In this document: one piece after another, positions 6,864 to 9,075 of the stretch
Layout: each line of letters begins with the position of its first letter
How positions within the stretch are numbered: position 1 is the first letter of the stretch
NCBI GenBank assembly: GCA_934504065.1
Contig: CAKSVQ010000091.1
Span: 1 to 9,075, forward strand
Origin: an uncultured Dysosmobacter sp.
GTDB taxonomy: Bacteria; Bacillota; Clostridia; Oscillospirales; Oscillospiraceae
Direction: 5' to 3'
DNA length: 9,075 nucleotides
Position numbers and translations under genes: made by a program
Notes under the pieces: model-generated
Databases searched by the model: none
The model's input: only the letters and a program-made list of their open reading frames with translations
Told to the model about the DNA's origin: nothing

Positions 6864-7821
6864 ACTCCGGTTTTGCGGCGCGCTGATAGACGATCAGGTC
6901 GCCCAGCTCCATGCGGGTATTTGGCATGGGGAGCAGCACCTCGCCGTTTCGGATGATGAGGGAAACGGCAAGGCCGCTCTGGTTTTCAAAGGCGGCGGTC
7001 TTCTGATGCAGAAGGCTGCTGTCTTTGTGCACCCGTATGGTGGCAACCTCCCGATGGGGATGGGCGGAATAGGGCGTTTGCCGCTGCAATTCGGTGTATT
7101 GCTCCACAAAGCCCGCGGAGATGATGCCCGTGGGAATGGCCACTACGCCCACGCCCAGCAGGGAAATCAGAATAGCCATGACCCGGCCCGGAAAGGTGAC
7201 GGGGTAAATGTCGCCGTATCCCACGGTCAGAATGGTGGAAATGCTCCACCAGATGCCGGAAAATGCATTTTTAAAAACCTCCGGCTGGGCTTCATGCTCC
7301 ACGCTGTACATCCCCAGAGAGGAAAATACCATTAAAACCAGCAGGATAAACAGGGAAGAAATGATCTGGTTTTTCTTTTTGACCAGCACCGAGGTAATGG
7401 CGTGGAAGGAATCATAGTTGGTGTTGATGCGGAACAGGTGCAAAATGCGCACGACCCGCAGCATCCGAAAGGCGATAAAGCCGGAAAGGAACAAAAACGG
7501 CAGAATGGTGCACAGGTCCACGATCCCGTCAAAGGAGATGAGAAAGCGGAGGACCGCCTGCCACCGGGGTTTATCGGGGTACAGGTATTCTGCCGTCCAG
7601 ATCCGCAGCGCGTATTCAACACAGAAAATCAGGATCGTGCCCGCTTCCAGCCATTGAAACAGCGGCTGCCACCTCGATAGCTGGCTGAAAGTCTCTAAAA
7701 ACAGCGTTGCGATATTTACCAGAATGGTGAGCACGATGAAAAGGTCGAAGGCCCGGCTGGGGAAGTCCTCCTTGCTCCCGATCTGGATGATGTTGAAGAT
7801 CCGTTTTTTGTCCAGTGCCAC
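6862..7821 (-). CDS. voltage-gated-type potassium channel with TrkA-C-like tail
   Basis: This 319-residue membrane protein is a six-helix potassium channel subunit. S1 is at about 25-45, S2 57-78, S3 93-112. S4 is around 118-131, with Arg119, Arg122, Arg125, His128 and Arg131 at every third position, as in a voltage sensor. S5 is at 152-174. The pore loop carries the K+ selectivity filter TVGYGD at 199-204, and S6 is at about 214-238. A cytoplasmic tail from about 257 (ATIRVHKDSSLLHQK, SLIIRNGEVLLPMP, LGDLIVYQ) looks like a TrkA-C/RCK-C ligand-binding domain, without the NAD-binding RCK-N domain that usually precedes it. The start is GTG 7821, supported by a GAGGTGA ribosome site just upstream. 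It lies 31 bp behind the HD-domain gene and is probably co-transcribed with it. K+ selectivity is well supported; ligand control is an inference. Confidence 0.93.
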   Translation of the reverse strand: MALDKKRIFNIIQIGSKEDFPSRAFDLFIVLTILVNIATLFLETFSQLSRWQPLFQWLEAGTILIFCVEYALRIWTAEYLYPDKPRWQAVLRFLISFDGIVDLCTILPFLFLSGFIAFRMLRVVRILHLFRINTNYDSFHAITSVLVKKKNQIISSLFILLVLMVFSSLGMYSVEHEAQPEVFKNAFSGIWWSISTILTVGYGDIYPVTFPGRVMAILISLLGVGVVAIPTGIISAGFVEQYTELQRQTPYSAHPHREVATIRVHKDSSLLHQKTAAFENQSGLAVSLIIRNGEVLLPMPNTRMELGDLIVYQRAAKPE

Positions 7822-7843
7822 AGCGTCACCTCACAGCCCGTCT

Positions 7844-7864
7844 GGCCGCGCGTTATGCGCGGCC
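7844..7864 (-). other. hairpin over the HD gene stop codon
   Basis: GGCCGCGC (7844-7851) pairs exactly with GCGCGGCC (7857-7864) around a 5-nt loop holding most of the HD gene's stop codon (7853-7855). No T-run follows on the - strand. It sits in the 31-bp gap before the channel gene, about 12 bp from that gene's ribosome site. It could lower or protect expression of the downstream channel message. Confidence 0.5.
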
Positions 7865-8362
7865 GGGCGCGGCTTCCGGGAGAAGAATGTCCCGCGCCAG
7901 CTTCTTTCCATGCTCTGTTCGCATGCTCCTGCGGAGGAAGTTTTCCACGTTTTCCCTGCCGTATCCGTTTTCCGAGGCGTTGGCGATGTAGTCCGCCTCC
8001 AGCAGGATTTGGTAGTCCATGCCGTCGATCCCGGTGAAGGTGTGGTGATGGCCCACAAGAAAGGCCACGCGGTTGATCTGCTCCGCCGTCAGGTCGGAGC
8101 CGCGGAAAAATTCCTGCACCAGAGGGATGCCCTCCGTCTCCTGATGTTTTCCGTTGGTGTTGCCGTATTTCTCGCGGCAGAGGGGGCAGGCAATGTCGTG
8201 AACGATGGCGGCAGCTTCCAGAATGAACTCCGTCTCGGTGTCCAGCCCCTCCAACTCGCCAATGGTTTTGGCATAGCTCCACACCCGGAGAAAATGGTCA
8301 ATATCGTGCAGATTGCCCTCGGAAAAGGCAATCATTTTTTCCATGATCTGTGCGACGGTCAT
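7853..8362 (-). CDS. HD-domain phosphohydrolase
   Basis: This 169-residue soluble protein belongs to the HD superfamily of metal-dependent phosphohydrolases, which act on nucleotides, cyclic dinucleotides or phosphate esters. The metal-binding pattern is complete: His23 in HDIDHFLRV, the HD pair His55-Asp56 in AAAIVHDIACPLC, a GHHHTF cluster at 104-109, and Asp124 in LLEADYIAN. Small stand-alone members of this type are common in Clostridia and mostly uncharacterised. I chose ATG 8362 because a perfect GGAGG lies 8 bp upstream (8371-8375). In-frame starts at 8377, 8410 (ATG after GGGGA) and 8422 (TTG) would add up to 20 residues without conserved features. The K+ channel gene follows after 31 bp, so the pair is probably an operon, and the preceding leader holds several hairpins. 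The real substrate is unknown. Confidence 0.88.
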   Translation of the reverse strand: MTVAQIMEKMIAFSEGNLHDIDHFLRVWSYAKTIGELEGLDTETEFILEAAAIVHDIACPLCREKYGNTNGKHQETEGIPLVQEFFRGSDLTAEQINRVAFLVGHHHTFTGIDGMDYQILLEADYIANASENGYGRENVENFLRRSMRTEHGKKLARDILLPEAAPGRA

Positions 8363-8426
8363 ACCTGCTGCCTCCATATGTGAAAATTTGATGATGTATG
8401 ATTTTACCATGCTTCCCCGCAAAACA

Positions 8427-8456
8427 CAATCCCCCGGCTATCTGGCCGGGGGATTG
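8427..8456 (-). terminator. terminator-like hairpin in the HD gene leader
   Basis: A 12-bp perfect stem (8427-8438 with 8445-8456) with a CCCCC/GGGGG core and a 6-nt loop is followed on the - strand by TGTTTTG. It sits just upstream of the HD gene and downstream of a TATAAT box, so it may work as an attenuator rather than as the end of another gene. The T-run is short, so termination would be partial. Confidence 0.55.
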
Positions 8457-8488
8457 CGGCAATCATGCCGCTGTGTCTCCAAGGAGAC
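8456..8488 (-). other. two small leader hairpins
   Basis: GTCTCC/GGAGAC (8475-8480 with 8483-8488) and GCGGCA/TGCCGC (8456-8461 with 8466-8471) lie just upstream, on the - strand, of the terminator-like hairpin. A competing stem GATTG/CAATC (8452-8456 with 8460-8464) would use bases of the terminator's arm. Alternative folding of the leader is therefore possible. Confidence 0.4.
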
Positions 8489-8501
8489 CGAGACAATAAC
8501 G

Positions 8502-8530
8502 ATTATACGATCTACAAATAGGTTTTGCTG
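8502..8530 (-). promoter_or_regulatory. candidate promoter for the HD/K+ channel pair
   Basis: A consensus TATAAT lies on the - strand (8507-8502). The -35 position for a 17-bp spacer (8530-8525) reads CAGCAA, which is far from TTGACA and coincides with the first TTTGCTGAT-type repeat. A strong -10 with no -35 and repeated sites overlapping it suggests an activator- or repressor-controlled promoter. The transcript would start near 8495 and carry a leader of about 130 nt. Confidence 0.5.
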
Positions 8531-8652
8531 ATTTATCAAAATTTTTAATAAATTAGCAAACACAATTGCTGATTAAGCAAATAACATCCTGCCGATTTAG
8601 CTAAATCAATCAAAGTTTGCAAAACGATCCGTATATGAAGCTAATTGTTTGC
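8524..8652. repeat. AT-rich cluster of TTTGCTGAT-like repeats
   Basis: In this AT-rich island of an otherwise GC-rich window, related sites recur. TTTGCTGATTTAT (8524-8536) faces ATAAATTAGCAAA (8548-8560) as a 13-bp dyad with one G-T mismatch. ATTGCTGATTAAGCAAAT spans 8565-8582. GATTTAGCTAAATC (8594-8607) is a perfect 14-bp palindrome. TTTGCAAA (8616-8623) is a palindrome, and GCTAATTGTTTGC (8640-8652) closes the set. They lie upstream of the - strand TATAAT box and are best read as operators. Confidence 0.55.
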
Positions 8653-8667
8653 ACTATACCACCTTTT

Positions 8668-8708
8668 TGACAGCACGCACCCGGCCATTGGCCGGGTGCG
8701 TGCTGTCA
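8668..8708. terminator. 41-nt hairpin downstream of ppdK
   Basis: Arms of 20 bases (8668-8687 and 8689-8708) are exact reverse complements around a single T, giving a very stable GC-rich stem. It starts 28 bp after the ppdK stop codon on the - strand, where a terminator is expected. On the - strand it is followed by AAAAAGG rather than a T-run, so it is not a canonical intrinsic terminator. It may block 3' exonucleases or work with Rho. Confidence 0.6.
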
Positions 8709-8736
8709 GGTATTTTATAAGCACTGGAGCGAAAAA

Positions 8737-9075
8737 TTACAGCTCCTTGATGGCAGCCTGTGCGGCGGCCAGACGGGCGATGGGCACGCGGAAGGGAGAG
8801 CAGGAAACATAGTCCAGTCCGGTGCGGTGGCAGAACTCCACGGAGGAGGGGTCGCCGCCGTGCTCGCCGCAGATGCCCAGATGCAGATCGGGGTTGGTGC
8901 TGCGGCCCAGCTTGCAGGCCATGTCCACCAGCTTGCCCACGCCGACCTGATCCAGCTTGGCGAAGGGATCGTTCTCGTAGATCTTCTTGTCGTAGTAAGC
9001 GCCGAGGAACTTGCCGGCGTCGTCACGGCTGAAGCCGAAGGTCATCTGGGTGAGGTCGTTGGTGCCGAAGGAGAA
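8737..9075 (-). CDS. ppdK: pyruvate, phosphate dikinase, C-terminal part (partial at right edge)
   Basis: These are the last 112 residues of pyruvate, phosphate dikinase, which interconverts pyruvate, ATP and phosphate with phosphoenolpyruvate, AMP and pyrophosphate. The frame runs in from the right edge and ends with TAA at 8739-8737. It opens with [19 protein letters not shown], the PEP/pyruvate-domain metal and substrate region. [14 protein letters not shown] includes the catalytic Cys that protonates the enolate. It closes with the typical [17 protein letters not shown] tail. These features favour ppdK over the related PEP synthase and PTS enzyme I. It reads toward the HD/K+ channel genes, but a strong hairpin, an AT-rich gap and a new promoter separate them, so it is likely a separate unit. 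Clostridia use this enzyme in PPi-based glycolysis or gluconeogenesis. Confidence 0.95.
   Translation of the reverse strand, partial: FSFGTNDLTQMTFGFSRDDAGKFLGAYYDKKIYENDPFAKLDQVGVGKLVDMACKLGRSTNPDLHLGICGEHGGDPSSVEFCHRTGLDYVSCSPFRVPIARLAAAQAAIKEL

Noticed and set aside
8363..8422. Longer N-terminus of the HD protein (starts at 8377, 8410 or TTG 8422)
   Set aside because: The GGAGG at 8371-8375 with 8-bp spacing points to ATG 8362, and the extra residues carry no conserved features. ATG 8410 with GGGGA close by remains possible.
8524..8652. CRISPR array or replication-origin iterons
   Set aside because: The repeats are short, degenerate, in both orientations and irregularly spaced, with no cas or rep gene nearby. 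An operator cluster fits better.

Overview
The window is about 9 kb of a GC-rich bacterial chromosome. Gene content (branched-chain amino acid synthesis, pyruvate phosphate dikinase, a DUF815-type AAA+ ATPase, a MATE exporter), strong AGGAGG-like ribosome binding sites and mixed ATG/GTG starts fit a GC-rich Clostridia member, probably of the gut Oscillospiraceae type. That assignment is inferred from style and gene families, not proven by a marker gene.

Layout. Positions 1-4019 (+ strand) hold what looks like one operon: the 3' end of ilvC, ilvD, a DUF815-family AAA+ ATPase and a LysE/RhtB-type amino acid exporter. ilvC and ilvD encode consecutive steps of valine/isoleucine synthesis. The last two genes follow with gaps of about 20 bp. 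Positions 4020-4506 carry no credible gene but hold a dense chain of perfect and near-perfect hairpins. These include an identical 27-bp palindrome present twice (4218-4244 and 4471-4497) and a 36-bp perfect palindrome (4431-4466). Positions 4507-5384 (- strand) hold a LysR-type regulator broken by an apparent single-base deletion near 5058-5061. It diverges from a MATE-family exporter (5495-6847, + strand), with the likely control region between them. The MATE gene converges on a voltage-gated-type potassium channel with a TrkA-C-like tail (6862-7821, - strand). The channel is preceded, in the same direction, by a small HD-domain phosphohydrolase gene (7853-8362).

Positions 8363-8736 are non-coding. 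On the - strand, reading toward the HD gene, they hold a 41-nt hairpin behind ppdK, an AT-rich island with repeated TTTGCTGAT-like sites, a consensus TATAAT box and a leader of about 130 nt with three hairpins, the last terminator-like. The right edge (8737-9075, - strand) is the C-terminal end of pyruvate phosphate dikinase.

The best candidates for something undescribed are: (1) the hairpin-array repeat region at 4020-4500; (2) the HD hydrolase plus TrkA-C-tailed K+ channel pair, with its repeat-rich promoter and hairpin leader, which could be a nucleotide-controlled potassium module; and (3) the AAA+ ATPase and LysE exporter attached to ilvCD. No CRISPR array, tRNA, rRNA, phage gene or transposase was seen.
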